Positions 25,212 through 37,526 of a stretch of DNA of 48,717 bases are shown in pieces. The DNA comes from Methylophilaceae bacterium (GTDB taxonomy: Bacteria > Pseudomonadota > Gammaproteobacteria > Burkholderiales > Methylophilaceae). The notes beneath the pieces are model-generated. The model did no database searches. It saw only the letters and a program-made list of their open reading frames with translations, and was not told where the DNA came from. Where the stretch lies: positions 1 to 48,717 of the forward strand of contig JACMMS010000104.1 in NCBI GenBank assembly GCA_014378915.1. Direction: 5' to 3'. The translations under genes and the position numbers were made by a program. How positions within the stretch are numbered: the first letter of the stretch is position 1; the number at the start of each line of letters is the position of its first letter.

Positions 25212-27245
25212 TCAAATGCTTTGCACAAGCAATTGATAATTATTGATACTCGGAGAGCATATAACGCCCTTGCACACCCAAGCGTTGACATCCGTTGTAA
25301 AGCTTCTTTTTAGGGTTTGAGGTAAATCATGTATGTTTTCATTAAGATAGAGAAACAGATGATGCGGATAATAATGCATGTTAAGAGCCTCATGCCACGG
25401 CGACAATTGAACAGTTTCACCACGTAAAATAACAAGCGTAGGCGGTGTGATATATTCACCTAAGGCATGTAATAAGCTGGCACAAGCGGCTGGATTGTGC
25501 TGCATAACACTATCAAACGCCTGTAAGGTGCGCTCCGCACTTTGTAAATAACGTGGCTCACCCAATATGTGCCCTAAACGCTGCAATGCCACAGCGGCAA
25601 TGCCGTTACCATTAGGTGTAGCGTTGTCATAGCACTGTTTTGGTCTATGGATTAAGTTTTCATGGTGATGGCTGGTAAAGTAAAAACCACCTTCTTTTGA
25701 CTCAAACTCCTCTATTAATGCCTCTGCAATATCTTCTGCAAACGCCATGTCTTGGCTGCGGTAATCTGCCTGCATCAACTCTAAAAGTGCATCTAGTAAA
25801 AACGCATAATCATCTAAATAAGCGTTTAAATGCGCTGGCTGACCTACTTTACAGGTGACTAATAATCTATCTTTTACCCACAAATACTGATGAATATAAT
25901 CTACCGATTTTTTTGCAATTACAATCCAATCTAAGCGATTAAATACACGTCCAGCACGCGCAATACCTTTAATGGCTAGCGCGTTCCAACTGGTAAGTAT
26001 TTTGTCATCGAGGCTAGGTCTGGCTCGTTTTTCACGTGCAGTAAACAATTTAGCTTGGGCAGATTTTAGCAGGTCTGCATCATCCACATCAGGTTCAGCC
26101 GCTATGTAAACGTGCCAAGTAGTCTGCTCAAAATTGGCTGCACGATCAAAACCAAAACAACGGCTAGCAACTGAGAACTCCTCTGCCGTAAGCAAAGCTT
26201 TAGCTTCTGCTGGTTGCCAAACGTAAAATGCGCCCTCTTCGCTATGGCCGTGCACATCTAATGAATCCGCATTTAAAGATGAATAGATTGCACCTGCTGT
26301 AGATAACATTTCTCGTTGTAGCCATGCGATGGTATCCTCAACCACTTTTTTATATTGAGGATTTTGACTTAGCTGGTAGCCATCTGCATACAAGAAAAGC
26401 AGCTGACCATTGTCATAAAGCATTTTTTCAAAATGTGGAATATTCCAGCGCTCATCAACTGAATAACGACAAAAACCGCCGCCAAGATGGTCATATATAC
26501 CACCGTTAGCCATTGCGCTGAGCATCTGCAATGCCATTGACTCAGCCTCTTTATTACCAGCATGTGCCGCTTGTAGTAACAAAGTAATATCAGCAGGATT
26601 AGGAAATTTTGGCGCAATACCGAAACCACCATGTTCAAAATCAAAGCTGGATTTTAGCTGTTCAAACCCTTGTTCGATGGTAGCCGCATCTACTGAAATT
26701 ACACTGCTTGCAGGCGGTATCAAACAGGCGATTGCAGTTAATACTTGATTATTTTGCGAAGCTAAATCATCTTTACGCTCATGATAAAAGGCCGCCACAC
26801 GCGGAATTAAATCAGCAAAACCAGGCAATTGATAACGCGGCATTATAGGGAAGTAAGTGCCCGTATAAAACGGCTCCTGACCCGGCGTTAAAAATACCGT
26901 AAGCGGCCAACCACCGCTACTTTGTGTCATTAAGTGATGTGCCGACTGGTAGATTTGGTCGATATCCGGCCGCTCTTCACGATCTACTTTAATATTAATA
27001 AAATGCTTATTCATGACGGCTGCAACAGCAGCATCTTCAAAAGATTCATGCGCCATCACGTGGCACCAATGACAAGCCGAGTAACCAATAGAGAGCAAAA
27101 TAGGTTTATCTTGCTCTCGCGCCAGAGCTAACGCTGCTTCTCCCCACGGATACCATTCCACAGGATTATCGGCATGTTGAAGTAAGTAAGGGCTAGTTTC
27201 ATGCTGTAGACTATTTTTCATTTGATAATTATACGATACTGCCAT
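25212..27245 (-). CDS. DUF255 / thioredoxin-domain protein (YyaL, SPATA20-like)
   Basis: 677 residues. N-terminal thioredoxin-like domain with [16 protein letters not shown] (CHWC; C58 and C61 from the first Met), then an alpha/alpha six-barrel domain like glycosidases ([60 protein letters not shown]). This is the conserved YyaL/SPATA20 architecture; the biochemical function is not established. Two starts are possible: ATG 27245, or ATG 27221 (eight residues later), where the homologous part begins ([21 protein letters not shown]). A TATAAT-like stretch lies between them, so the later start is realistic if transcription begins there. Confidence 0.88.
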   Translation of the reverse strand: MAVSYNYQMKNSLQHETSPYLLQHADNPVEWYPWGEAALALAREQDKPILLSIGYSACHWCHVMAHESFEDAAVAAVMNKHFINIKVDREERPDIDQIYQSAHHLMTQSSGGWPLTVFLTPGQEPFYTGTYFPIMPRYQLPGFADLIPRVAAFYHERKDDLASQNNQVLTAIACLIPPASSVISVDAATIEQGFEQLKSSFDFEHGGFGIAPKFPNPADITLLLQAAHAGNKEAESMALQMLSAMANGGIYDHLGGGFCRYSVDERWNIPHFEKMLYDNGQLLFLYADGYQLSQNPQYKKVVEDTIAWLQREMLSTAGAIYSSLNADSLDVHGHSEEGAFYVWQPAEAKALLTAEEFSVASRCFGFDRAANFEQTTWHVYIAAEPDVDDADLLKSAQAKLFTAREKRARPSLDDKILTSWNALAIKGIARAGRVFNRLDWIVIAKKSVDYIHQYLWVKDRLLVTCKVGQPAHLNAYLDDYAFLLDALLELMQADYRSQDMAFAEDIAEALIEEFESKEGGFYFTSHHHENLIHRPKQCYDNATPNGNGIAAVALQRLGHILGEPRYLQSAERTLQAFDSVMQHNPAACASLLHALGEYITPPTLVILRGETVQLSPWHEALNMHYYPHHLFLYLNENIHDLPQTLKRSFTTDVNAWVCKGVICSPSINNYQLLVQSI

Positions 27246-27487
27246 TGCCTAAAATGCATTTACAGCCGCTTTAAAACACTTTCTGCGAAGCCAATATCAA
27301 TTTAGCCTTGTACTTGTTGTAGCAAACTAATAGTGCAATAATGGATTACTAGTTACATATAAACTACATAATTCAATAGCTTAGGATTTATAAAATAATA
27401 AAGATTTAGTTTTGCAGCAATAGTTTTCAAGTTCGTTGGCAGTTCGTTTTAATCTTTAGATTGATAACAAACAGAATTGGAGAAGTC

Positions 27488-29515
27488 ATGTCAGTCGCAA
27501 TAATCATTACTTTAAGCGCAGCATTTTTGGCCGTACTTTACGGCATCTTCATGAGTAAGTGGATTTCTAGTTTGCCAGCAGGCAATGCGCGAATGCAAGA
27601 AATTGCAGGTGCCATTCAACAGGGCGCAGCCGCCTATTTATCTCGCCAATATACAACCATTGCAATAGTAGGCGTGATACTCGCTATTTTGATTGCAATA
27701 TTCTTAGGGAAGTTAACCGCTATTGGTTTTGTACTAGGCGCTGTGCTTTCAGGCTCATGTGGATTTATTGGCATGAACGTCTCAGTAAAGGCCAATGTAC
27801 GCACTGCGCAAGCAGCCACCCACGGCATTGGGCCAGCATTAGATGTCGCCTTCAAAGGCGGTGCTATCACAGGTATGTTAGTAGTAGGTTTAGGCTTATT
27901 CGGCGTGGCAGGATTTTATTGGTTGTTAGGCGCTGAAAATGCTGTAGATCTCAACCCTCTGATTGGGCTAGCTTTTGGCTCCTCGCTCATTTCAATTTTT
28001 GCGCGTTTAGGTGGTGGTATTTTTACTAAAGGCGCTGACGTAGGCGCAGACTTAGTCGGTAAAGTTGAAGTAGGCATTCCAGAAGATGACCCGCGTAACC
28101 CCGCCGTTATTGCTGATAACGTAGGCGATAACGTGGGCGATTGTGCAGGCATGGCCGCAGATTTATTTGAAACCTATGCCGTTACTTTAATCGCTACTAT
28201 GGTGTTAGGCAGCTTAATTATTACTGGTGGTGGCGCAAGCAGCGTGCTTTATCCTTTGCTGTTAGGCGCGGTTTCAATTGTGGCTTCTATCATTGGTTGC
28301 TACTTTGTTAAAGCTAGTCCAGGAATGAAGAATGTCATGCCTGCGTTGTACAAAGGCCTAGCAGTTGCAGGCGTAATATCACTGATTGCCTTCTACTTTG
28401 TCACGATGAAAATGTTTCCAGAAGGTATCAGCACGGCTAATAAAACTGTCAGTGCGATGGCACTTTTTGGTTCATGTTCGGTAGGGTTAGTATTAACTGG
28501 CGCCTTAGTTTGGATTACAGAATATTACACAGGCACTGACTACGCACCAGTGAAGCACATTGCACAATCTTGCACAACTGGCCACGCTACTAATATTATT
28601 GCAGGCATTGGCGTTTCTATGAAATCTACCGCGTGGCCTGTTATTTCAGTGTGTTTAGCCATTTTAGCGTCATTCCATTTAGGTGGATTATATGGCATAG
28701 CAATTGCCGCAACCTCAATGCTCAGCATGGCAGGTATTATTGTGGCATTAGATGCGTATGGCCCCATTACTGATAATGCGGGTGGTATCGCCGAAATGGC
28801 AGAATTACCAAGTAGCGTGCGTGACGTCACTGATCCACTAGATGCGGTTGGCAACACCACAAAAGCCGTAACAAAGGGCTATGCGATTGGCTCTGCTGGC
28901 TTAGCAGCACTGGTACTATTTGCTGATTACACGCACAAACTAGAAGCTGCAGGTAAAAGTGTAGACTTTAGCCTAAGCGATCCCATGGTAATTGTCGGCT
29001 TATTTATTGGTGGCTTAATCCCATTTTTGTTTGGCGCAATGGCCATGGAAGCCGTAGGTCGTGCGGCTGGTGCAGTGGTAGAAGAGGTGCGCCGTCAGTT
29101 TCGTGACATCCCAGGTATTATGGATGGCACTGGCAAACCGGAATATGGCAAAGCAGTCGATATGCTCACTACTGCAGCCATTAAAGAAATGATGATTCCA
29201 TCGTTACTCCCTGTAGCTGTGCCAATTTTTGTTGGTTTAGTACTTGGACCAAAAGCACTAGGTGGCTTACTGATGGGCACTATTGTAACGGGCTTGTTTG
29301 TTGCAATATCAATGTGTACTGGCGGTGGCGCTTGGGATAATGCGAAAAAATACATTGAAGATGGTCACTACGGCGGTAAAGGTTCAGAAGCACACAAAGC
29401 CGCTGTAACCGGAGATACTGTTGGCGACCCGTACAAAGATACAGCAGGACCTGCGGTGAACCCATTAATTAAGATTATTAATATTGTGGCACTGTTGATT
29501 GTGCCTTTGCTTTAA
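27488..29515 (+). CDS. hppA: Membrane H+-translocating pyrophosphatase, K+-independent type
   Basis: 675 residues from ATG 27488, chosen because GGAGAAG (27479-27485) is a good Shine-Dalgarno; a TTG nine codons upstream lacks one. Pumps protons out while hydrolysing PPi; about 16 membrane helices. Signatures: [39 protein letters not shown] (PPi/Mg site), [14 protein letters not shown] and [14 protein letters not shown]459 in [10 protein letters not shown] is the residue that marks K+-independent H+-PPases (Ala in K+-dependent ones), so I predict no K+ requirement. It shares a terminator with ppa. It can conserve PPi energy from biosynthesis; a possible link to PPi-dependent glycolysis in methylotrophs is inference. 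Confidence 0.96.
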   Translation: MSVAIIITLSAAFLAVLYGIFMSKWISSLPAGNARMQEIAGAIQQGAAAYLSRQYTTIAIVGVILAILIAIFLGKLTAIGFVLGAVLSGSCGFIGMNVSVKANVRTAQAATHGIGPALDVAFKGGAITGMLVVGLGLFGVAGFYWLLGAENAVDLNPLIGLAFGSSLISIFARLGGGIFTKGADVGADLVGKVEVGIPEDDPRNPAVIADNVGDNVGDCAGMAADLFETYAVTLIATMVLGSLIITGGGASSVLYPLLLGAVSIVASIIGCYFVKASPGMKNVMPALYKGLAVAGVISLIAFYFVTMKMFPEGISTANKTVSAMALFGSCSVGLVLTGALVWITEYYTGTDYAPVKHIAQSCTTGHATNIIAGIGVSMKSTAWPVISVCLAILASFHLGGLYGIAIAATSMLSMAGIIVALDAYGPITDNAGGIAEMAELPSSVRDVTDPLDAVGNTTKAVTKGYAIGSAGLAALVLFADYTHKLEAAGKSVDFSLSDPMVIVGLFIGGLIPFLFGAMAMEAVGRAAGAVVEEVRRQFRDIPGIMDGTGKPEYGKAVDMLTTAAIKEMMIPSLLPVAVPIFVGLVLGPKALGGLLMGTIVTGLFVAISMCTGGGAWDNAKKYIEDGHYGGKGSEAHKAAVTGDTVGDPYKDTAGPAVNPLIKIINIVALLIVPLL

Positions 29516-29538
29516 TTAAAACTATTATTTTAATTAAT

Positions 29539-29566
29539 AAAAAAGGCAGCTAAGGCTGCCTTTTTT
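29539..29566. terminator. Bidirectional terminator shared by hppA and ppa
   Basis: AAAAAAGGCAGC (29539-29550), TAAG loop, GCTGCCTTTTTT (29555-29566): a perfect hairpin with A-tract and T-tract on opposite sides, between two convergent pyrophosphatase genes. Confidence 0.92.
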
Positions 29567-29587
29567 ATTGTCTAGTACTTACTTAAA

Positions 29588-30136
29588 CTAAAATGCAGGT
29601 TTAACTTTTGCGTTATCGTAATTAGCAACGCCTTCTAAAATCTCTTTTTTTGCTTGCTCGATATCGCCCCAGCCATTAATTTTGACCCATTTTCCTTTGT
29701 CTAAATCTTTGTAATGCTCAAAGAAATGAGAAATCATATTTAAGCGCCAGTCAGAAACATCTGTATGTGCTTTTAAATGATTATATAAGCCACAGACTTT
29801 TTCTACTGGCACTGCAAGCACTTTAGCATCAAGGCCAGCTTCATCTTCCATCAACAACACACCTAATGGACGGCAACGTACAACAACACCAGGAATCAAC
29901 GGTACAGGTGTCATTACCAATACATCTACTGGATCACCATCACCAGCTAGTGTGTGAGGCACATAGCCATAGTTAGTTGGGTATTGCATAGCTGTACCCA
30001 TGAAACGATCAACAAAAATTGCGCCGCTTTCTTTGTCGACTTCATATTTGACAGGGTCACCCTGCATTGGGATTTCAATAATCACGTTAAAATCATTAGG
30101 GACATCTTTGCCTGTTGGCACTTGGTTCAATGACAT
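29588..30136 (-). CDS. ppa: Soluble inorganic pyrophosphatase (family I)
   Basis: 182 residues. Cytosolic Mg2+-dependent PPi hydrolysis. Conserved elements: NVIIEIPMQGDPVKYEVDKESGAIFVDRF, PTNYGYVPHTLAGDGDPVDVLVM (metal-binding DxDPxD), and MEDEAGLDAKVLAVP (Asp/Glu active site). Length normal (E. coli 176). Its neighbour on the opposite strand is hppA, so both PPi-consuming routes are adjacent. The YkvA-like gene and purC lie upstream on the same strand but are separated by 107 bp. Confidence 0.97.
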   Translation of the reverse strand: MSLNQVPTGKDVPNDFNVIIEIPMQGDPVKYEVDKESGAIFVDRFMGTAMQYPTNYGYVPHTLAGDGDPVDVLVMTPVPLIPGVVVRCRPLGVLLMEDEAGLDAKVLAVPVEKVCGLYNHLKAHTDVSDWRLNMISHFFEHYKDLDKGKWVKINGWGDIEQAKKEILEGVANYDNAKVKPAF

Positions 30137-30243
30137 GCTTTTATTTGCCTTAGTATTAATTGATGGAATATAAAAATATCATAATTATACCAAATAGTTG
30201 TGTAAGCGCGATGACGCTCTTTATTTCGCTTAAATCAACGCCA

Positions 30244-30540
30244 TTAAACTGATTTCCCTGGCTCTAATTCACGACAAGCTGCAATAACCGCATCTGGCGT
30301 TAGTTTAATAGCACAATAAAGTAGTAATGGAATAATAACCAATTCATCCAACTGCCCAATAATTGGCAAAAAATCTGGAATTAAATCGAATGGCATCAAT
30401 AGATAACCTATCGCCAACCATAAAAGTGCCTTTGCCAGTTTAGGGGTTTGTGGGTGTTTTTGCAGGCGTTGGTAAAATTTAAATTCTGCCTTTACCTTTG
30501 CGGCAGTGGCTTTTAGCTTGGATTGAAGTTTGCTCAACAT
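30244..30540 (-). CDS. YkvA / DUF1232 family small membrane protein
   Basis: 98 residues. The DUF1232 core KALLWLAIGYLLMPFDLIPDFLPIIGQLDELVIIPLLLYCAIKLTP shows the diagnostic Y(L)xMPFDLIPDFLPIIGxxDE motif, flanked by a charged N-terminal helix. One or two membrane-interacting helices. Function unknown. It starts 21 bp after purC on the same strand, so it is probably cotranscribed with it. Confidence 0.88.
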   Translation of the reverse strand: MLSKLQSKLKATAAKVKAEFKFYQRLQKHPQTPKLAKALLWLAIGYLLMPFDLIPDFLPIIGQLDELVIIPLLLYCAIKLTPDAVIAACRELEPGKSV

Positions 30541-30561
30541 GGCTGGTTTTAAGAGATAGTT

Positions 30562-31485
30562 TTAATAGGTTAGTTTTTTTCCGGTTAAAATCTCAAAAGC
30601 TTCCATATATTTTTCACTTGTTTTTAAGGCTACTTCAACTGGCAATTCAGGTGCTGGCGCCCGCTTGTTCCAGCCAGTACTTTCTAGCCAATCGCGCACA
30701 TATTGTTTATCAAAACTTGGTGGATTTTTACCAACAGCATAGCTGACTGCTGGCCAAAATCGTGATGAATCTGGCGTTAACACTTCATCCATCACATGTA
30801 ATATACCATCAGCGTCTAAGCCAAATTCAAATTTAGTATCAGCAATAATAATGCCACGAGCGAGCGCATACTCGGCAGCTTGTTTGTAAAGAGCAATAGC
30901 CGCCGTTGCGACTTGTGCAGTCAATTCTTTACCAATCAACGCTTCAACTTGAGTAATACTGATATTTTCATCATGCTCACCCACTGCGGCTTTGCTGGAT
31001 GGCGTAAAAATAGGTTCTGGCAATTGTGACGCCTCTTGTAAACCTGGGGGTAGCTGAATGCCACACACAGTGCCTTGAGTTTTGTATTCTTTCCAACCAC
31101 TACCCACTAAGTAACCACGCACAATCGCTTCTAAAGGTAACGCCTTAAGCTTTTTCACCACCACTGCGCGACTCAAATCACCCTCGCCTAACTGGGCTTT
31201 TTCTTCATTCGTTTTAACGACAGATTGTGGATTAATACCAGTTAAGTGGTTGGGTATTACATTTTTTAGCTTTTCAAACCAAAAATTAGCCATTTGTGTC
31301 AGCATCGCGCCTTTATTAGCAATGCCAGTAGGCAAAATCACGTCAAATGCAGATAGCCTATCCGTACTCACTAACAGCATGGTATTAGCATCAATATCGT
31401 AAATATCGCGCACTTTACCTTGGTGAATCAAAGGCAAACTTGTTATATTGGTTTTAAGTAAAGGCGAGTTTGTTGTTATGCTCAT
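30562..31485 (-). CDS. purC: SAICAR synthase (phosphoribosylaminoimidazole-succinocarboxamide synthase)
   Basis: 307 residues. Joins CAIR and Asp using ATP in purine synthesis. Motifs: LIHQGKVRDIYDIDANTMLLVSTDRLSAFDVILP, VVKKLKALPLEAIVRGYLVGSGWKEY, ADTKFEFGLDADG and DEVLTPDSSRFWPA. The length and N-terminal extension are of the ADE1-like type common in betaproteobacteria, longer than E. coli PurC (237). It follows pyk by 70 bp; fba, which is usually between pyk and purC in betaproteobacteria, is not there. Confidence 0.96.
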   Translation of the reverse strand: MSITTNSPLLKTNITSLPLIHQGKVRDIYDIDANTMLLVSTDRLSAFDVILPTGIANKGAMLTQMANFWFEKLKNVIPNHLTGINPQSVVKTNEEKAQLGEGDLSRAVVVKKLKALPLEAIVRGYLVGSGWKEYKTQGTVCGIQLPPGLQEASQLPEPIFTPSSKAAVGEHDENISITQVEALIGKELTAQVATAAIALYKQAAEYALARGIIIADTKFEFGLDADGILHVMDEVLTPDSSRFWPAVSYAVGKNPPSFDKQYVRDWLESTGWNKRAPAPELPVEVALKTSEKYMEAFEILTGKKLTY

Positions 31486-31555
31486 GGCTTAAGTCTGATT
31501 AGTTTAAATAAACAATTATTATAAGGTCTCAAACAGAATTTGACTATTTGCTGTT

Positions 31556-33034
31556 TTAATTTGCTGCATCTGCTTTTGAGTCATCACCTTTGTCATCCTT
31601 AATTTGCACAATCTTTAATGCGTTTGTACCGCCAGCACTTCCTATTGGCTCACCAAATGTGAGCAACACATTATCTCCAGCCTGCACTGCCTCATTTTTC
31701 AGCAATACACGCTCCATTTCAGACAATACATCGTTTAAATTTTTACCCTCTTGATCAATGGGGTATGGATATACACCACGGTGTAAAGTCAGTTTACGAC
31801 GGGCAACTTTATCTGGCGATAAGGCATAAATGGGTACAGAAGTATCTGCGCGAGACAACCATTGGGCAGAGTTGCCAGACTGCGTCAGTGCTGCAATCGC
31901 TTTAATGTTGAAATTATCAGCAATATAAATCGCCGCCATTGCTGTTGCTTCATCGGTTTTTGCAAAATCGCGAGCACGCCTTTCGCTGAGCTTATGCTGA
32001 CTGTTATATTCTTTTTCTGCTTCTACACACACACGGTGTACAGCTTGCACCGCTTCTAGAGGAAACTTACCAGCAGCAGTTTCTGCTGAAAGCATCACCG
32101 CATCTGTGCCATCTAATACTGCATTTGCAACGTCTGACACTTCGGCACGTGTAGGAATTGGGCTAAAAATCATTGACTCCATCATTTGGGTAGCGGTAAT
32201 TACTAATTTATTTTGCGCACGCGCCATGCGTATCATACGTTTCTGTAAACCAGGCACAGCAGCATCACCTACTTCAACCCCCAAATCACCACGCGCAACC
32301 ATAATGACATCGGAGGCTTCAATAATCTCTTCTAAATTATCTATTGCTTCTGCACGCTCAATTTTTGCAACAATGCTTGCTGTACCGCCGGCTTTTTTAA
32401 CTAAACTGCGTGCCAGTTCAACATCTGCAGCATTTTTAGGGAAAGAAATCGCGATGTAATCAGCCTCTAGCGCTACCGCAGTCAAAATATCTTCACGGTC
32501 TTTTGCAGTTAGTGCCTCAGCAGACAAGCCACCCCCTTGGCGATTAATGCCCTTGTTGTTAGATAAAATACCACCGACATTCACTACACAATGTATTTGG
32601 TTACCTTTAACACGGTCTACTGTCATCACAATACGTCCATCATCTAACAACAGTATTGTGCCAGCTTCAACTTCTTGAGTAAGCTGTATATAATCCAAGC
32701 CAACATGATACTGGTCACCTAAAATGCAGTCAGCATCTAGTACAAATAAGTCTCCCATCTTGAGCTCGATTTTACCTAGATCAAATTTACCAATGCGGAT
32801 TTTAGGACCTTGCATATCACATAAAACACCCACTGGACGACCGAGCTTTAAGGCAATTCTGCGCACAACTTCAGCACGCGAGATATGGTCTGCAGCAGTA
32901 CCATGCGAGAAATTCAGGCGCACCACGTTCACGCCAGCGGTTATTAAACGCGCTAGCATCTCTTCACTTGTGGAAGAAGGTCCAAGTGTTGCCACTATTT
33001 TTGTTTTCCGCGGCATTAAATGATGAAGGCTCAT
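31556..33034 (-). CDS. pyk: Pyruvate kinase
   Basis: 492 residues. PEP + ADP to pyruvate + ATP. N-terminal signature PRKTKIVATLGPSSTSEEMLARLITAGVNVVRLNFSHG, catalytic KIERAEAIDNLEEIIEASDVIMVARGDLGVEVG, ITATQMMESMIFSPIPTRAEVSDVANAVLDGTDAVMLS, and a C-terminal allosteric domain. The C-terminal tail is charged (KDDKGDDSKADAAN). A possible later start (Met7 of the listed start) would remove only SLHHL. Separated from pgk by a terminator at 33144-33165, so it may have its own promoter. Confidence 0.96.
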   Translation of the reverse strand: MSLHHLMPRKTKIVATLGPSSTSEEMLARLITAGVNVVRLNFSHGTAADHISRAEVVRRIALKLGRPVGVLCDMQGPKIRIGKFDLGKIELKMGDLFVLDADCILGDQYHVGLDYIQLTQEVEAGTILLLDDGRIVMTVDRVKGNQIHCVVNVGGILSNNKGINRQGGGLSAEALTAKDREDILTAVALEADYIAISFPKNAADVELARSLVKKAGGTASIVAKIERAEAIDNLEEIIEASDVIMVARGDLGVEVGDAAVPGLQKRMIRMARAQNKLVITATQMMESMIFSPIPTRAEVSDVANAVLDGTDAVMLSAETAAGKFPLEAVQAVHRVCVEAEKEYNSQHKLSERRARDFAKTDEATAMAAIYIADNFNIKAIAALTQSGNSAQWLSRADTSVPIYALSPDKVARRKLTLHRGVYPYPIDQEGKNLNDVLSEMERVLLKNEAVQAGDNVLLTFGEPIGSAGGTNALKIVQIKDDKGDDSKADAAN

Positions 33035-33141
33035 TTTTTTTCCAATGTTATACTAATAAAATAAAGATAAATTATTTGCATATTTATCTTCAATAATTTC
33101 ACATAAAACTAACTCACTAGTTTATTAAATAAAATTAAAAC

Positions 33142-33165
33142 TTAAAAGGGGCTGCTAGCCCCTTT
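33142..33165 (-). terminator. Terminator between pgk and pyk
   Basis: AAAGGGGCT (33145-33153) and AGCCCCTTT (33157-33165) with a 3-nt loop. On the minus strand it is followed by TTTTAAGTTTTAATTTT. It lies after pgk (stop 33206) and before pyk (start 33034), so the cluster is not one uninterrupted transcript. Confidence 0.8.
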
Positions 33166-33205
33166 GTTGTTTTAACAGATTCAAGAAATTAGAGCTATAC
33201 TCCTA

Positions 33206-34384
33206 TTAACTTCCTCGCTGTTCTAAAATTTCAACAGCAGGTAATTTCTTACCTTCTAGAAACTCTAAAAATGCACCGCCAGCCGTTGATATGTAAGAGA
33301 CCTTGTCGTAAATATCATACTTTTGAATCGCCGCTATGGTATCTCCGCCGCCTGCTAGGGTAAAAGCTTTTGTATTTGCAATCGCATGGGCAATGGTTTT
33401 TGTGCCTTCGCCAAATTGATCAAACTCAAATACACCCACAGGCCCATTCCATAATACCGTCCCTGCATTTTTAATAATCTCCGTTAATTCATTAGCAGAT
33501 TTCGCGCCAATATCAAAAATCATATCGTCTGCCGCTACAGCATTCGCTTCTTTTAATACTGCAGGCTCATTGGCATCAAATTTCTTGCCACATACTACAT
33601 CTACTGCGATTGGCACAGCTGCACCACGTGCTGACATTTTTGTCATTAATGCAAGCGCAGTGGGCACTAAATCATCTTCGCATAGCGATTTTCCAACTTC
33701 AAAACCAGCCGCTTTTAGAAACGTATTAGCAATACCACCCCCCACCACCATTTGATCGACTTTTTCTGACAATCTTTCTAACACGGTGAGTTTAGTTGAC
33801 ACTTTAGATCCACCAACAATCGCCACCATTGGGCGCGCTGGATTTAACAAAGCTTTAGTTAAAGCGTCTAACTCACCGATTAACAAAATACCACCAGCCG
33901 CAATTGCTGCAAATTTAGCTACACCTTGTGTTGAAGCCTCGGCACGGTGTGCCGTACCAAATGCATCCATTACAAATACATCACAAAGCTTGGCATATTT
34001 TTGTGACAGCTCATCGGTGTTTTTTTTCTCCCCTTTGTTAAAACGGCAATTTTCTAATACCACCAACTCACCATTGGTCACATCAAATCCGCCATCAACC
34101 CAGTCTTTAATCAAGCGTACTGGCTGACCTAATTTGCTGCTAATCACATCAACAACAGGTTGTAATGAGTTTTCTGGTGAGTAAATACCCTCCTGTGGGC
34201 GACCCAAATGTGAAGTTACCATCACTTTTGCTCCTGCTTTCAGTGCAAATTCTATTGTCGCCATTGAAGCAGTAATGCGTGCATCAGAAGTCACTTTACC
34301 ATCGGCTACTGGCACATTAAGATCAGCGCGGATCAATACACGTTTACCCTGCAAATCAAGATCAGTCATTTTAATAATAGACAT
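33206..34384 (-). CDS. pgk: Phosphoglycerate kinase
   Basis: 392 residues. 1,3-bisphosphoglycerate + ADP to 3-phosphoglycerate + ATP. Visible: [14 protein letters not shown] (N-terminal R/D loop), [94 protein letters not shown] and [39 protein letters not shown]. Length normal. Starts 37 bp downstream of gap, so cotranscribed with it. Confidence 0.97.
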   Translation of the reverse strand: MSIIKMTDLDLQGKRVLIRADLNVPVADGKVTSDARITASMATIEFALKAGAKVMVTSHLGRPQEGIYSPENSLQPVVDVISSKLGQPVRLIKDWVDGGFDVTNGELVVLENCRFNKGEKKNTDELSQKYAKLCDVFVMDAFGTAHRAEASTQGVAKFAAIAAGGILLIGELDALTKALLNPARPMVAIVGGSKVSTKLTVLERLSEKVDQMVVGGGIANTFLKAAGFEVGKSLCEDDLVPTALALMTKMSARGAAVPIAVDVVCGKKFDANEPAVLKEANAVAADDMIFDIGAKSANELTEIIKNAGTVLWNGPVGVFEFDQFGEGTKTIAHAIANTKAFTLAGGGDTIAAIQKYDIYDKVSYISTAGGAFLEFLEGKKLPAVEILEQRGS

Positions 34385-34420
34385 AGTCTGTACTTTCTAA
34401 AAATTACTTGGCGATATGCT

Positions 34421-35425
<1,005 letters not shown>

Positions 35426-35462
35426 TCATCCTGAAATTTAATATTAATCTATGCAATAAACC

Positions 35463-35495
35463 AAAAAGGGAGCCATTAAATATGACTCCCTTTTT
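35463..35495. terminator. Terminator between tkt and gap
   Basis: AAAAAGGGAG (35463-35472) / CTCCCTTTTT (35486-35495) with a 13-nt loop, with A- and T-tracts usable on either strand. It lies after the tkt stop on the minus strand. Confidence 0.85.
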
Positions 35496-35543
35496 AATAT
35501 GTTAATCCCTTAATACAGGACTAAATACTATTGCTTGTAACAT

Positions 35544-37526
35544 TTAAAGCACCGATTTCACTGTAGCAACAACATTTTCAACTGTAAAGCCAAAATGCTT
35601 CATTAATACGCCACCAGGCGCTGATTCTCCGAATGTATCGATACCAACAACAGCACCTTCTAAACCTACATATTTACGCCAGAAGTCAGTGACACCAGCT
35701 TCAACCGCCACGCGTACAACGCCTGGCGTTAATACGCTATCTTTGTAAGCTTTATCTTGACGATCAAATACGTTAGTTGATGGCATTGAAACCACGCGTG
35801 ATTTAGTACCAGCAGCATTTAACTCAGCAGCCGCTTTAACCGCTAATTCAAGTTCAGAACCGTTAGCAATAATGATGACTTGAGCACCAGCAACGTCAGA
35901 CAATACATAACCACCTTTGCGAATTAACGCAAATTGTGATGAATCATGTTTCATACCAGCTACGTTTTGACGGCTCAATACTAAGCTTGAAGGACCATCT
36001 TTACGCTCAACAGCAGCGACCCAAGATACAGCCGTTTCAGTTGAGTTGCCTGGTCGCCATACATCCATATTTGGAATCAAACGTAAGCCAGCTGTGTTTT
36101 CAATTGGTTGGTGTGTTGGACCATCTTCACCTTGACCAATAGAGTCATGCGTTAACACAGCAATAACGCGTTGTTTCATCAATGCAGCCATACGCAATGC
36201 GCTTTTTGCATAGTCAGAGAACATATGGAATGTACCACCGAATGGAATCAAACCACCGTGCAATGCCATACCGTTCATAATTGCAAACATACCGAATTCA
36301 CGTACGCCGTATGAAATGTAATTACCTGGTTTTTTCGCATCAACGTGTACAAAGCTGCCAGTTGAAGTTAAGTTTGAACCGGTTAAGTCGGCAGAACCGC
36401 CTAAGAATTCAGGTAATAATGGGGCTAATGCGCCGATAACGTTTTGTGATGCCTTACGTGTTGCAACACCTTCAGCTTTTTCGTTAGTTGCAGCAATAAT
36501 CGCATCAGTGGCTTCTTTCCAATTTGCTGGCAATGTACCAGACATACGGCGAGTGAATTCAGCCGCTTCAGCTGGAAAAGCCGCTTGGTATTCTGCAAAT
36601 TTAGCATCCCATGAAGATTCAGCAGCAGCGCCTTTAGCAGTTGCATCCCAACCAGCGTAAACGTCAGCTGGAATCACAAATGGCTCGTGTTCCCAACCGA
36701 TGTTTGCACGTGTTGCGGCAACTTCGTCTAAACCTAACGCAGAGCCGTGGCAATCATGTGAACCAGATTTGTTTGGTGAACCCATACCAATCACTGTTTT
36801 ACAGCAAATTAATGATGGTTTGTCTGTTACCAACTTAGCTGAAGCAATCGCAGCGCCGATAGCAGCAACATCATGACCATCTACTGACTGAACGTGCCAG
36901 CCATATGATTCAAAACGTTTCGATGTATCGTCTGTGTACCAACCTTCAATATGACCATCAATAGAAATACCGTTGTCATCCCAGAATGCTGTTAATTTGG
37001 CTAAGCCCCAAGTACCAGCTAAAGCACAAGCTTCGTGAGAAACGCCTTCCATCATACAACCGTCGCCTAAGAACACGTAAGTGCTATGGTCAACGATATC
37101 ATGGCCAGGTTTGTTAAATTGGTGTGCCATTAATTTTTCAGCCATTGCAAAACCAACACCGTTTGCAATACCTTGACCTAGTGGACCAGTGGTTGTTTCA
37201 ATGCCTGGTGCGTAGCCGTATTCTGGGTGACCAGCACATTTTGAATGTAATTGACGGAATGTTTGCAACTCACTCATTGGTAATGCATAACCGGTCAGGT
37301 GTAGCAATGAGTAAATCAACATTGAACCGTGGCCGTTAGAAAGCACAAAGCGATCGCGATTTGACCAGTTTGGATTTTTTGGGTTATGGCTTAAATGGTT
37401 ATTCCAAAGTTCTTCTGCAATTTCCGCCATGCCCATGGGCGCGCCAGGGTGACCAGAGTTAGCCTTCTGCACCGCATCCATCGATAACGCGCGGATGGCG
37501 TTGGCTAGGTCTTTACGTGTTGCCAT
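35544..37526 (-). CDS. tkt: Transketolase
   Basis: 660 residues. Thiamine-diphosphate enzyme transferring C2 units between ketoses and aldoses in the pentose-phosphate and, in methylotrophs, ribulose-monophosphate cycles. Motifs: [68 protein letters not shown] (ThDP GDG), HVQSVDGHD, the pyrimidine domain [33 protein letters not shown] and [18 protein letters not shown]. First gene of the tkt, gap, pgk, pyk cluster. The Shine-Dalgarno AGGGAGAG precedes the ATG. Confidence 0.97.
   Translation of the reverse strand: MATRKDLANAIRALSMDAVQKANSGHPGAPMGMAEIAEELWNNHLSHNPKNPNWSNRDRFVLSNGHGSMLIYSLLHLTGYALPMSELQTFRQLHSKCAGHPEYGYAPGIETTTGPLGQGIANGVGFAMAEKLMAHQFNKPGHDIVDHSTYVFLGDGCMMEGVSHEACALAGTWGLAKLTAFWDDNGISIDGHIEGWYTDDTSKRFESYGWHVQSVDGHDVAAIGAAIASAKLVTDKPSLICCKTVIGMGSPNKSGSHDCHGSALGLDEVAATRANIGWEHEPFVIPADVYAGWDATAKGAAAESSWDAKFAEYQAAFPAEAAEFTRRMSGTLPANWKEATDAIIAATNEKAEGVATRKASQNVIGALAPLLPEFLGGSADLTGSNLTSTGSFVHVDAKKPGNYISYGVREFGMFAIMNGMALHGGLIPFGGTFHMFSDYAKSALRMAALMKQRVIAVLTHDSIGQGEDGPTHQPIENTAGLRLIPNMDVWRPGNSTETAVSWVAAVERKDGPSSLVLSRQNVAGMKHDSSQFALIRKGGYVLSDVAGAQVIIIANGSELELAVKAAAELNAAGTKSRVVSMPSTNVFDRQDKAYKDSVLTPGVVRVAVEAGVTDFWRKYVGLEGAVVGIDTFGESAPGGVLMKHFGFTVENVVATVKSVL

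Noticed and set aside
25212-27245. Thioredoxin-like DUF255 protein as a disulfide isomerase
   Set aside because: It has CHWC in a Trx-like fold but lacks a signal peptide, and the main part is a six-helical barrel, so an isomerase role is not supported.
27461-27487. TTG start of hppA nine codons upstream
   Set aside because: The ATG at 27488 has the better Shine-Dalgarno GGAGAAG.
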